Positions 47,178 to 54,379 of a stretch of DNA of 64,000 bases are shown piece after piece. The DNA comes from Yinghuangia seranimata (GTDB taxonomy: Bacteria > Actinomycetota > Actinomycetes > Streptomycetales > Streptomycetaceae), in NCBI RefSeq assembly GCF_029953285.1, contig NZ_JASAOI010000028.1, forward strand, positions 62,001 to 126,000. The letters run 5' to 3'. The stretch's first letter is position 1. Each line of letters starts with the position of its first letter. The position numbers were made by a program, and so were the translations under genes. The notes beneath the pieces were generated by a model, which was not told the DNA's origin, did no database searches, and saw only the letters and a program-made list of their open reading frames with translations.

Positions 47178-47224
47178 CGACGCCGCCCGCACCGCCCCGG
47201 AAGGGGAAGGTGCGGGCGGCGTCG
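47178..47224. terminator. 16-bp perfect hairpin terminator after the carbonic anhydrase
   Basis: Positions 47178-47193 pair exactly with 47209-47224. The 15-base loop contains a nested CCCC-GGAA-GGGG hairpin. Confidence 0.85.
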
Positions 47225-47325
47225 CCGTTCCGGGGCCCTGTCGCGGAGCCGCCGCGCGCGAGGACCGCCAAGTCGGCGGTGCGCGGTGGCTTTTCGTTTC
47301 CGACGGTGGCAGGCCGCACCCGCCC

Positions 47326-47390
47326 CGAGACGCCGCCCCGAGACGCCGCCCCGAGACGCCGCCCCGAGACGCCGCCCCGAGACGCCGCCC
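47326..47390. repeat. Five tandem 13-bp repeats
   Basis: CGAGACGCCGCCC repeats at 47326, 47339, 47352, 47365 and 47378 with exact 13-bp period. It is non-coding, downstream of the carbonic anhydrase terminator. Confidence 0.9.
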
Positions 47391-47421
47391 CCGCAGCGCC
47401 GCTGCCGGCGTGTGCTTCAAT

Positions 47422-47463
47422 TTGAGCAACTGCTCAAAGCGTTTGCTCAAAGCAGCTGCTCAA
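47422..47463. promoter_or_regulatory. TGCTCAA direct repeats with 13-bp spacing and one inverted copy
   Basis: TTGAGCA (47422-47428) and TGCTCAA (47431-47437) form a perfect palindrome with 2-nt spacing. TGCTCAA recurs at 47444 and 47457, each 13 bp further on, ending 10 bp before the next ATG. This looks like a multi-site operator for an unlinked dimeric (TetR- or MarR-type) repressor. Confidence 0.6.
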
Positions 47464-47473
47464 GGGGAGAGCC

Positions 47474-47893
47474 ATGCCTGCACCTACCGACGACACCTCT
47501 GCATCCGTACCAACCCCAAGCCTCCGCCCCGCGTCCTCGCGCGTCGCCGGGCCGCCGTCCCAGGTCAACCGGCCCGCCCGGCTGCTGGCCTGGATGGCGT
47601 TCGCCGTTCCATGTGCGCTGGTCATGTGGTGCGCCTGGGGGACCGCCTCCGACTTCCGTTCCGGCTACCTCGTCTTCCTCGTGGCCACCGCGCTGCCGCT
47701 CTGCGCCCTCGTGCACCCATTGGTCACCAAGGACCTCGGCGAGTTCCGCGACGGCACCACGGCGCTCGCGATCTTCCTGTCGCTGTACGGCTTCCTCGCG
47801 TTCCTGCTCGGGGCCTTCATCTACTTCCTGTCCGTGCCGCTGCTCGTCCTGGCGCGGTTCGCCGCGCGGCGTCCCGTCAAGGTCGCGGGGTGA
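47474..47893 (+). CDS. Small membrane protein under the TGCTCAA operator
   Basis: A 139-residue protein with a 35-residue polar N-terminus and three to four membrane helices ('LLAWMAFAVPCALVMWCAW', 'GYLVFLVATALPLCALVH', then a long hydrophobic pair from about residue 95). It has no recognised family. GGGGAGA lies 6 bases before the ATG. Its last 17 bp overlap the convergent carbon-nitrogen hydrolase gene. The strong repeats upstream suggest tight repression. Confidence 0.7.
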   Translation: MPAPTDDTSASVPTPSLRPASSRVAGPPSQVNRPARLLAWMAFAVPCALVMWCAWGTASDFRSGYLVFLVATALPLCALVHPLVTKDLGEFRDGTTALAIFLSLYGFLAFLLGAFIYFLSVPLLVLARFAARRPVKVAG

Positions 47894-48734
47894 ATCCCCC
47901 GCCGCCGTACATGGGCAGCTTGATGTCGGCGCCGTACGAAGCGAGCTGCGCCCAAGGCCGGTTGATGCCCGCCGAGCCGAACTCGCGGACACGGGTGACC
48001 GTGTCGAGGTCGAGGACGTCCACGAGGATCTCCTCGCCCGGTCCCGCCTGCTGGCGGACGATGCCTTCCGGGTCGACGATCGCGCTCTGTCCGACGCCGG
48101 CCGGGTCGGCGGCGTTGAGGTTCACCACGTAGACCTGGTTGGTCCACGCGTTGGCCCGCGCGCACACCAGCTCCATCTCGCGGTCGCGGGTGGTGGTCAG
48201 CGTCGGCTGGATCACCACCTCGGCGCCGAGCCAGGCGAGTTGCCGGACCGTCTCGGGGAACGACCCGTCGTAGCAGATCGCCAGCCCGGCACGCCCGACG
48301 CCCGGGATGTCGAAGACCACGAACTCACTGCCAGGCGTGGTGGTTTCGTACGGCTGCCAGGGAAACACCTTGCGGTACCGCGCCGCTATCTCGCCGTCGG
48401 GCGAGACCGCGATGGCGGTGTTGTAGACGTTGCCGTCGTCGGCGCGCTCGTACAGGCTGCCCGGCACGAGCCACAGCCCCGTCTCGCGGGCGAGTTCGCC
48501 GATGCGGTCGGTCAGCGGCCCCGGGATCGGGACGGCCGCCTCCGTCATCCAGTCGGCGCGCGCGTCGAGCAGCGGCGCCTCGGCGGCGAGCATCAGCTCG
48601 GGTACGACGACGAGTTGAACGTGCGGGAACGTCGCTCGTACGGAACGGACCTGACGGGCGAACCGGTCCCACGTCGCGTCGAGGTCGTGCGCGACGGGCG
48701 TGGTCTGGATCGCGGCGATGGCGAGAGTACGCAT
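47877..48734 (-). CDS. Carbon-nitrogen hydrolase (nitrilase superfamily)
   Basis: A 285-residue amidase/nitrilase-fold enzyme. The Glu-Lys-Cys triad is seen in 'VVVPELMLAAEA' (Glu near residue 47), 'ARYRKVFPWQPYE' (Lys near 120) and 'GLAICYDGSFPE' (Cys near 154). It hydrolyses a C-N bond of an amide, carbamoyl or nitrile compound. Its ATG is 8 bp after the permease stop, so the transporter and enzyme are one operon: import and hydrolysis of an amide or polyamine-type compound is the simplest reading. The substrate is unknown. Confidence 0.9.
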   Translation of the reverse strand: MRTLAIAAIQTTPVAHDLDATWDRFARQVRSVRATFPHVQLVVVPELMLAAEAPLLDARADWMTEAAVPIPGPLTDRIGELARETGLWLVPGSLYERADDGNVYNTAIAVSPDGEIAARYRKVFPWQPYETTTPGSEFVVFDIPGVGRAGLAICYDGSFPETVRQLAWLGAEVVIQPTLTTTRDREMELVCARANAWTNQVYVVNLNAADPAGVGQSAIVDPEGIVRQQAGPGEEILVDVLDLDTVTRVREFGSAGINRPWAQLASYGADIKLPMYGGGGFTPRP

Positions 48735-48742
48735 GGCGGTGC

Positions 48743-50263
48743 TCAGTTCTCCGGGTCGGTGACGATGACGGCGGCGACCGACGCACGGCCGTCGCGGAAG
48801 AAGCGGGGGAAGCGGGCACGTGCGGCGGCCATGGCGACCGCGCCCGCGAGGATCGACCCGACGCCGAGCAGGAACACCCCGCCGACGCCGCCGACGGACG
48901 TCTGCCCGTACGCCGGGTCGAGCATGTCGTACGCGCTGCGGGCGAACGCCCCCAGCATCATCAGCGCGCCCAGCAGCGGCAGAACTCCCTTGAGCAGCAG
49001 GTCCCGTGCCGACCGCCGCAGGTCGTGCCGGAAGTGCCACACGCACGCGAGCCCGGTCACGCCGTAGTAGAACGCGATCAGCAGCCCGATCGACAGGATG
49101 GCGTCCCCGAGGAAGTCCGCGGACAGGAAGGTCAGCGCGGCGAGCGTGACGGCCGCGGCGGCGCCGAAGAACACGGTCCCGAAGGTGGGCGTCCGGAACC
49201 GCGGGTGGACGCGCGAGAACCGCCGCGGCAGCGCCCCGTGCACGGACATCGACAGGGTGGCCCGCGAGCTGCCGACGACGCAGGTCAGCAGCGCCGAGAC
49301 CGCCGACACGCACACCGCGAGCTGCACGAGCTTGGCGAACGCGTCCCCCGCGACCGGCGGCCCGAGCGCGGCGAGCACGTCGGCGGCGTTGTCCTCGCTG
49401 CCGAGGCCGAGCCCGTCGGTGCCGGTGCCGGCGAACGAGATCGCCGCGAAGGCGGTGAACAGGTAGGTCGCGAGCAGCACGAGCGTCGAGATGACCGCGG
49501 CCTGCCCGGGGATGCGGGAGCGGTCGGTGGTCTCCTCGTTGACCGTGATCAGCGCGTCCCAGCCCCAGTAGATGTACAGGCAGAGCAGCACCGCCTCGGC
49601 GAAGCCGCCGAGCCCGTCGAAGCCGAACGGGTTCAGCCAGGACAGCGACGGGCTCGCGGCGCCGTCCTTGGCGAACGCGGCCACGCCGAAGCCGACGAGC
49701 GCGACGAGCTGGAGGCCGAGCAGCACGTACTGCACGACGGCGGCGAGCTGCACCCCGCGGTACGCGACGGCGGTCACGGCGGCCAGCACCAGCACGGCGG
49801 TGACGGTGACCGCGACCCGGTCGTCCGCGAGGCCGCCGAGCCCGACGAGGTCGAGCAGGTACGCCGAGCCGACCTGTGCGAGCGCCGTCATCGCGATGAC
49901 CGTCGCGCACTGCACGACCCACCCGCCGGACAGCCACCCCGTGAACGGTCCGAACGCCCGCGTGTTCCAGACGAAGGTGGTGCCGCAGTCCGGCATGTCC
50001 CGGTTCAGCTCCCGGAACGCGAACGCCGTCAGCAGGATCGGCACGAAGCCGAGGAGCAGCGCGGCGGGCGCGAAGTGGCCCGCGACGAGGGTCACGAAGC
50101 CGAGCGTGACGGCGATGCTGTACGCCGGCGCGACCGACGACAGCCCGAGCGCCACGGACGCCGCGAGGCCGACGGATCCGCCGCGCAGGCCCTTGTCGGA
50201 CGGCGTGGCGGCGGGCCCGTCCGGCGAGGGCGGGGGATCGGTGCGTACCGAACCGGTGGTCAC
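48743..50263 (-). CDS. APC-superfamily amino acid/amine permease
   Basis: A 506-residue transporter with about 12 membrane helices. The APC motif is near the start of the first helix ('LGLSSVAPAYSIAVTLGFV') and 'YWGWDALITVNEETTDRSR' is in the middle. It imports an amino acid, polyamine or similar cation. The GTG follows GAGGAGG. It is divergent from a TetR gene across a 127-bp region with an inverted repeat, and precedes the hydrolase that probably acts on its substrate. Confidence 0.9.
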   Translation of the reverse strand: MTTGSVRTDPPPSPDGPAATPSDKGLRGGSVGLAASVALGLSSVAPAYSIAVTLGFVTLVAGHFAPAALLLGFVPILLTAFAFRELNRDMPDCGTTFVWNTRAFGPFTGWLSGGWVVQCATVIAMTALAQVGSAYLLDLVGLGGLADDRVAVTVTAVLVLAAVTAVAYRGVQLAAVVQYVLLGLQLVALVGFGVAAFAKDGAASPSLSWLNPFGFDGLGGFAEAVLLCLYIYWGWDALITVNEETTDRSRIPGQAAVISTLVLLATYLFTAFAAISFAGTGTDGLGLGSEDNAADVLAALGPPVAGDAFAKLVQLAVCVSAVSALLTCVVGSSRATLSMSVHGALPRRFSRVHPRFRTPTFGTVFFGAAAAVTLAALTFLSADFLGDAILSIGLLIAFYYGVTGLACVWHFRHDLRRSARDLLLKGVLPLLGALMMLGAFARSAYDMLDPAYGQTSVGGVGGVFLLGVGSILAGAVAMAAARARFPRFFRDGRASVAAVIVTDPEN

Positions 50264-50284
50264 GGCGCCTCCTCAGGTCGATCA

Positions 50285-50311
50285 GTTTCGTTAAACGAGC
50301 ATTTAAGAAAC
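50285..50311. promoter_or_regulatory. Candidate TetR operator between permease and regulator
   Basis: TTAAA (50291-50295) and TTTAA (50302-50306) sit inside GTTTC...GAAAC arms (50285-50289 and 50307-50311), forming an AT-rich imperfect palindrome in an otherwise GC-rich gap. CGTTAA recurs near 50345. Confidence 0.5.
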
Positions 50312-50390
50312 TGCGCGTGAAGGCGTCAAGAGCTGCCGTTGTATCGTTAAGGTCTCGTTCAGACAGTCGAGGGAGAGGTCGGGGGACGCG

Positions 50391-50987
50391 GTGGCACGGC
50401 GCAAGGACCAGGACGGGCGGCGGGCCCAGCTCGGCGAGGCCGCGCAGCGGGCGCTGCTCAACCGCGGGCTGGAGGGCCTCCGGCTGCGGGACGTCGCCGA
50501 GGAGGCCGGCGTCACCCCGGCCGCGGTCCTGTACTACTACGACGACCTCGACACGCTCATGTACGAGACGTTCCAGCAGGCCATCGAGCGGTTCTGCAGC
50601 GCGCGGGAGGCCGCGGTCGACGGAGTCGACGACGCCGCGGAACGCCTCCGGATCTGCATCGACTCAGGCATCGCCACCGGGCCCGACGACCGGCTGCCGC
50701 GCCTGCTGTACGAGTTCTGGCCGCGAAGTCTCCGGGACCCCAAGGCCGCGGCGCTCGACAGCGCGCTGATGGAACGCCAGGCGTCGGTCTACTACGGCGT
50801 GCTGATCCTGGGTCAGGCCCAGGGCGTGTTCACGCTGACCGACCCGCCGCGGATGCTCGCGACGAGCTTCGTGGCGATGGAGGACGGCTACCAGATGGAG
50901 ATCCTGGCGGGCCGGAGGAGCCGGGCCGAAGTCATCGCGGCGGTACAGGCGTTCGCGGCGGCGGTGACGGGGCACCGGCTGTCCTGA
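50391..50987 (+). CDS. TetR-family regulator
   Basis: A 198-residue repressor with the N-terminal helix-turn-helix 'LRLRDVAEEAGVTPAAVLYY' and 'YDDLDTLMYETFQQ', then a helical ligand domain. The N-terminus 'MARRKDQDGRRAQLGEAAQR' fits the family. It begins with a GTG preceded by a G-rich purine stretch. Divergent from the permease/hydrolase operon, it probably represses that operon and itself through the AT-rich palindrome at 50285-50311. The inducer would be the permease substrate or its product. Confidence 0.9.
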   Translation: MARRKDQDGRRAQLGEAAQRALLNRGLEGLRLRDVAEEAGVTPAAVLYYYDDLDTLMYETFQQAIERFCSAREAAVDGVDDAAERLRICIDSGIATGPDDRLPRLLYEFWPRSLRDPKAAALDSALMERQASVYYGVLILGQAQGVFTLTDPPRMLATSFVAMEDGYQMEILAGRRSRAEVIAAVQAFAAAVTGHRLS

Positions 50988-51060
50988 CGCGGGGGCGGGC
51001 CCGGGCCGCGACGGGGCTGCGTCAAGGCCGCGCCGGAGCCAGGTCGAAGCCGCGCCGGGC

Positions 51061-52266
51061 TCACGCCTGGTTCGCGGACACCGTCGACGGCAGCGTCCAG
51101 ACCTGCGACTGCCGGGACCCGTCACAGTTGACCAGGTCCAGCCCGGTCCCCGGCACACCGGCCTCGGACGGGTCGCGCAGGCACAGCCCCGAGCCGGCGT
51201 TCCACAGACCGCCGCTGCCGGACGGGAGCCACACCTGCCACGGCGTGCCGTTGCAGGTGTCGAGCACGACCGACGCGCCGGACGTCCCCACGCACATGCC
51301 CCCGTGCCGGATCGTGCCGTCGATCGACGCCGTCCACCGCTGGGCGGCTGCGGAGCCGCAGGCTTCGACGGTGACGGGGTTCCCGGGAGTGAGGGCGTTG
51401 CCGTTGGAGTTGGTCGCGCACACACCAGGCGCACCCGCCCGGACCTGGCCGACGGGATACCCGGACGCGGACGTGGACGAGAAGGAGTTCGTGGTCAGGC
51501 CCTGGCCGCCGTTCCAGATCTCGAACCCGGCCTCGACCGCGATCAGGTACGAGGACGGGGAGACCGCGCCTCGCGTGACGGCGTCGCGGACGAACGAGCG
51601 AAGGTCGAGGTTCGTGACGCTCGCCGCGGGGTCCTGGAGGCGGTAGCCGATCAGCGGCCAGGTCTTGCCGTTGGCGCTGATGCTCGTCTGCCACGCGACG
51701 AAGGCGGTGCCGTTGACGTACGCCACGTTCCCGGGCGGCGCGTCCTCGGGCGGCTGCCGGTCGAGCCAGATCATCAGCTCGGCCCCGTCGGGCTGCCCGG
51801 AGGCGTCGGTGGCGGGCGTCGAGTTGAACCAAAGGTCGTACGCGACGTTGTAGTTGCCGCTGGTGCCCGGCGCCTTCGACGTCGACCAACTGGACTTCGC
51901 GCTCCCGATCTTCGAGACCTGGATCGGGAGCGCCGTGCCGGTGGTGCAGGTGTGCCAGTGGCAGCCCTCGAAGATCTCCGGGTACGCCACGGGCCCGGCC
52001 GGGGGAGCCCCGGCGGCGTCCGACCGCGTGACGGTGAACCCGCTGGAGCCGTAGGGCCGGACGCACTCGGCCGCGCCGCCGTAGTTGTTGTTGTCGACGA
52101 TGTAGCGGCCGTTGGCGACGGGGACGGTCTGGTACTGCCCGCAGACGTCAGCCGCCGCGCCTGAAGCCGTGCTTCCAGCAGTCCCCAGAACCGACGTGCC
52201 CGCGGCGACGGCCAGGCTCAGCACGGCGAACTTGAGTCGACGGAAGGGTAGTTGCATCAGACGCAT
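51061..52266 (-). CDS. Secreted GH12 endoglucanase with C-terminal ricin-type (CBM13-like) domain
   Basis: A 401-residue exported cellulase-type enzyme. The signal peptide (residues 1-38) is followed by a GH12 beta-jelly-roll with 'NGRYIVDNNNYGG', 'PEIFEGCHWHTCTTG' and the nucleophile Glu in 'GAELMIWLDRQPP'. The acid/base Glu is in 'AGFEIWNGGQGL' (near residue 257). A QxW-type beta-trefoil domain with 'AAAQRWTASIDGTI' and 'SRQSQVWTLPS' occupies about residues 280-395 and should bind polysaccharide. It cleaves beta-1,4-glucan or xyloglucan. No CebR-type operator was noticed upstream. Confidence 0.88.
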   Translation of the reverse strand: MRLMQLPFRRLKFAVLSLAVAAGTSVLGTAGSTASGAAADVCGQYQTVPVANGRYIVDNNNYGGAAECVRPYGSSGFTVTRSDAAGAPPAGPVAYPEIFEGCHWHTCTTGTALPIQVSKIGSAKSSWSTSKAPGTSGNYNVAYDLWFNSTPATDASGQPDGAELMIWLDRQPPEDAPPGNVAYVNGTAFVAWQTSISANGKTWPLIGYRLQDPAASVTNLDLRSFVRDAVTRGAVSPSSYLIAVEAGFEIWNGGQGLTTNSFSSTSASGYPVGQVRAGAPGVCATNSNGNALTPGNPVTVEACGSAAAQRWTASIDGTIRHGGMCVGTSGASVVLDTCNGTPWQVWLPSGSGGLWNAGSGLCLRDPSEAGVPGTGLDLVNCDGSRQSQVWTLPSTVSANQA

Positions 52267-52439
52267 GATCGGACTCTACGGAGTCGAAGGGCATACGTCG
52301 ACCGGTTGGATGGTCCGAAGGGCGAGTTCGCGCGCTATCCGGATCGCGCCGCGCGCTGCCGTGCCGGCCGTGGTCGCGGTTATGGTCACGGGGATGATCT
52401 TGAGGATTCACCTCGATCAGTGACATTTCCGGAGGAAAC

Positions 52440-52796
52440 ATGTCCGCAGTGAAGCGACTTGCGATGACGGCCGGCGCGGCCGCCCTGGCGTTCGGCGGCG
52501 TCGTCGGAGCCAACGGCCAGGCGTACGCGGGCGGCAACGGGCAGCAGGTGCAGTTCCTCGACGTCAACGCCAACGTGTACTCGGTCTACATCAGCGGCAC
52601 GAACCAGAACGGCCAGCGCGCCACCGCCTGCTTCAACACGCCGCAGTACGACACCGTGCTGTGGAACTACTGGTGGAAGGGCAGCGTGAGCTACATCGGC
52701 TTCGCCGGCTCCAACTGCACGGGCGCCAGCCGGGGTTCGAGCTCCGACTGGGTCCCGACCAGCATGTCGGGCGACATCTACAACATCACCCTCTGA
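52440..52796 (+). CDS. Small secreted protein of unknown function
   Basis: A 118-residue protein with a clear Sec signal peptide ('LAMTAGAAALAFGGVVGANG', cleavage after 'AYA' near residue 30). The mature domain of about 88 residues has two cysteines ('TACFNTPQYD' and 'SNCTGASRG'), probably a disulfide, and many aromatic and Asn/Ser residues, suggesting a small beta-sandwich. GGAGGAAAC precedes the ATG. It is divergent from the GH12 gene across 173 bp and overlaps the convergent HATPase gene by 19 bp. No family is recognised. Confidence 0.75.
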   Translation: MSAVKRLAMTAGAAALAFGGVVGANGQAYAGGNGQQVQFLDVNANVYSVYISGTNQNGQRATACFNTPQYDTVLWNYWWKGSVSYIGFAGSNCTGASRGSSSDWVPTSMSGDIYNITL

Positions 52797-53221
52797 CCCA
52801 CACCGAAGTCTCCGGCGCGGGACGGGGGCGCCGGAGGCTTCGGGGTGAACTCGGCCCAGATGGTCTTTCCCGGGGAGGGTGTGCGCCGGACGCCCCAGAT
52901 GGTTGCGAGCGCGGCGACGAGCAGGAGGCCGCGGCCGGACTCGCTGTCGGGTGACGGGGGCTCCGGAAAGTGCGTGGGCGGGACGGCGGGGTTGGTGTCC
53001 GTGACCTCGACGCGCAGGCCGGTGGCCGACGTGCATAAGCGGATGTGGAAGTCCCCCTCCGGCTTGCACGCGTGCGTGACCGCGTTCGCGGCCAGCTCGG
53101 CGGTGATCAGGCTCAGGGCCTCGTTGGCCTCGGTCTCGTAGCCGTGGCCCCACTGGTCGAGCTGCTGCGAGACGAGATGACGGGCGAGCCGGGCACCGCG
53201 CGGCGTGCAGGTCAGGCGCAT
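52778..53221 (-). CDS. RsbW-like HATPase (anti-sigma/regulatory kinase fold)
   Basis: A 147-residue GHKL ATP-binding protein. The N box is 'AELAANAVTHACKPEG', the G1 motif 'VEVTDTNP', and the G2 region 'ESGRGLLLVAALATIWGV'. Such small proteins are either anti-sigma kinases or regulators common in Streptomyces. The start at 53221 is chosen because AAGGAG lies 7 bases upstream. The ATG at 53236 has a pyrimidine-rich leader; starting there would make the protein 152 residues. It is divergent from an XRE/DUF397 pair across a region with a 10-bp perfect inverted repeat. Confidence 0.85.
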   Translation of the reverse strand: MRLTCTPRGARLARHLVSQQLDQWGHGYETEANEALSLITAELAANAVTHACKPEGDFHIRLCTSATGLRVEVTDTNPAVPPTHFPEPPSPDSESGRGLLLVAALATIWGVRRTPSPGKTIWAEFTPKPPAPPSRAGDFGVGQRVML

Positions 53222-53280
53222 CGAAAACTCCTTCATGGGGAGGAGATTCGCGGTGCGGAAGTGGCTTGATCTAGCCGGTT

Positions 53281-53310
53281 GCCGTGTACATGGAAGTCGC
53301 TGTACACGGC
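53281..53310. promoter_or_regulatory. Perfect 10-bp inverted repeat between the HATPase and XRE genes
   Basis: GCCGTGTACA (53281-53290) and TGTACACGGC (53301-53310) are separated by 10 bp, one helical turn, in the 175-bp divergent region. It is a strong candidate for the XRE protein's own operator. Confidence 0.6.
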
Positions 53311-53396
53311 CCTGTTAGGCCGTACGGGGGTGCCGAACGCGCTTGTCCTGAAACGCTTGTTCCTCCAGTCGTAGCGTGACCTGGGGGTGATGGAGC

Positions 53397-54209
53397 GTGA
53401 CTGACCAGGACGAGTCGGCGGAGTTTTTGAAGGGATTCGGACGCCAGATCCGGATCCTGCGTGAGCGTGCGGGGTTTACTCGGGCCCAGTTGGGCGTGCG
53501 GGTGGGGTACAGCGAGGACCAGATCACGTCGGTGGAGTTGGGGAGACGGATCCTCAAACCGGAGATGCTGCCGAAGTTCGACGAGGCGTTGGGCGCCGAG
53601 GACATGCTCAACGTGATGCGGCTGCAGCTGGAGAAGGCGCGGTATCCGGCCTTCTTCCGCGATGCGGCGAAGTTGGAGGCGAGTGCGGTCGATCTGCGCT
53701 TCTACGACACGCACGTTGTCAACGGACTGTTGCAGACCGAGGAGTACGCCCGCGCGGTGTTCGGCACCATGCGGCCCCCGATGGACGAGGCCAAACTCGA
53801 GGAGCGTGTTGCGTCGCGATTGGCGCGGCAAGCCGTCTTCGCGCGTCGGCCGGAGCCGATGATGACGTTCGTCATGGACGAGTCTGTGCTGCGTCGGCCC
53901 ATCGGCGGACGCCAAGTGCTGCGTGGTCAGTTGGAGCAGGTGCTGCTCGTAGCGCAGAAGGCGACGGTCGAGGTACAGGTCCTGCCGCTGGCGAGCGAGG
54001 ACAACGCAGGGCTTGCAGGGCCGTTCACGTTGACCGAGAACACGGCAGGACGCAGGATTGGCTACGTCGAGGTGCAGACTACGAGCAGGGTGTACACAGA
54101 GCGCGCTGCGGTTCGTGCGCTTGAGACCAAGTACGGAATTTTGCGGGCACAAGCGCTTACGCCTCGGGAATCTCAGGCGTTCATCACAGGGCTGATGGAG
54201 GGGTTGTGA
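53397..54209 (+). CDS. XRE-family regulator with DUF5753 domain
   Basis: A 270-residue protein. The N-terminal helix-turn-helix is 'TRAQLGVRVGYSEDQITSVE' (about residues 28-47), followed by the DUF5753 domain ('LLQTEEYARAVF', 'RLARQAVFARR') common in Streptomyces regulators. It begins with a GTG and overlaps the DUF397 gene by GTGA, as is usual for this pair. DUF397 partners often act as small antagonists or antitoxin-like factors for it. It probably controls itself and the divergent HATPase through the 53281 palindrome. Confidence 0.9.
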   Translation: MTDQDESAEFLKGFGRQIRILRERAGFTRAQLGVRVGYSEDQITSVELGRRILKPEMLPKFDEALGAEDMLNVMRLQLEKARYPAFFRDAAKLEASAVDLRFYDTHVVNGLLQTEEYARAVFGTMRPPMDEAKLEERVASRLARQAVFARRPEPMMTFVMDESVLRRPIGGRQVLRGQLEQVLLVAQKATVEVQVLPLASEDNAGLAGPFTLTENTAGRRIGYVEVQTTSRVYTERAAVRALETKYGILRAQALTPRESQAFITGLMEGL

Positions 54210-54379
54210 CGGGCGGCTGGGTGAAGAGCAGCTACAGCAGCGAGGAAGGCGGCCAATGTGTCGAGGTGGCCCACACCTCCACCATCCTCATCCGTGACTC
54301 CAAGCTGTGCGACAGTCCCATGCTCTCGATCCCGGCGGCCGCCTGGTCGGATCTCCTCTCACGCCTTCCGCGTCATTGA
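54206..54379 (+). CDS. DUF397 small protein
   Basis: A 57-residue protein beginning with a GTG that overlaps the regulator stop by 4 bp. 'WVKSSYSSEEGGQCVEVA' is the unmistakable DUF397 core, and 'ILIRDSKL' and 'AAWSDLLSRL' complete it. The last 21 bp overlap the convergent monooxygenase gene. It is the cognate partner of the upstream XRE protein; in Streptomyces such pairs modulate development or antibiotic production. Confidence 0.92.
   Translation: MTGGWVKSSYSSEEGGQCVEVAHTSTILIRDSKLCDSPMLSIPAAAWSDLLSRLPRH

Noticed and set aside
47326-47390. CRISPR-like array
   Set aside because: The units are 13 bp with no spacers and no cas genes, so it is a simple tandem repeat.
47286-49067. 593-residue plus-strand frame covering tandem repeats and the hydrolase
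   Set aside because: Its N-terminus is a 13-bp repeat read in rotating frames and the rest is antisense to a nitrilase-family gene.
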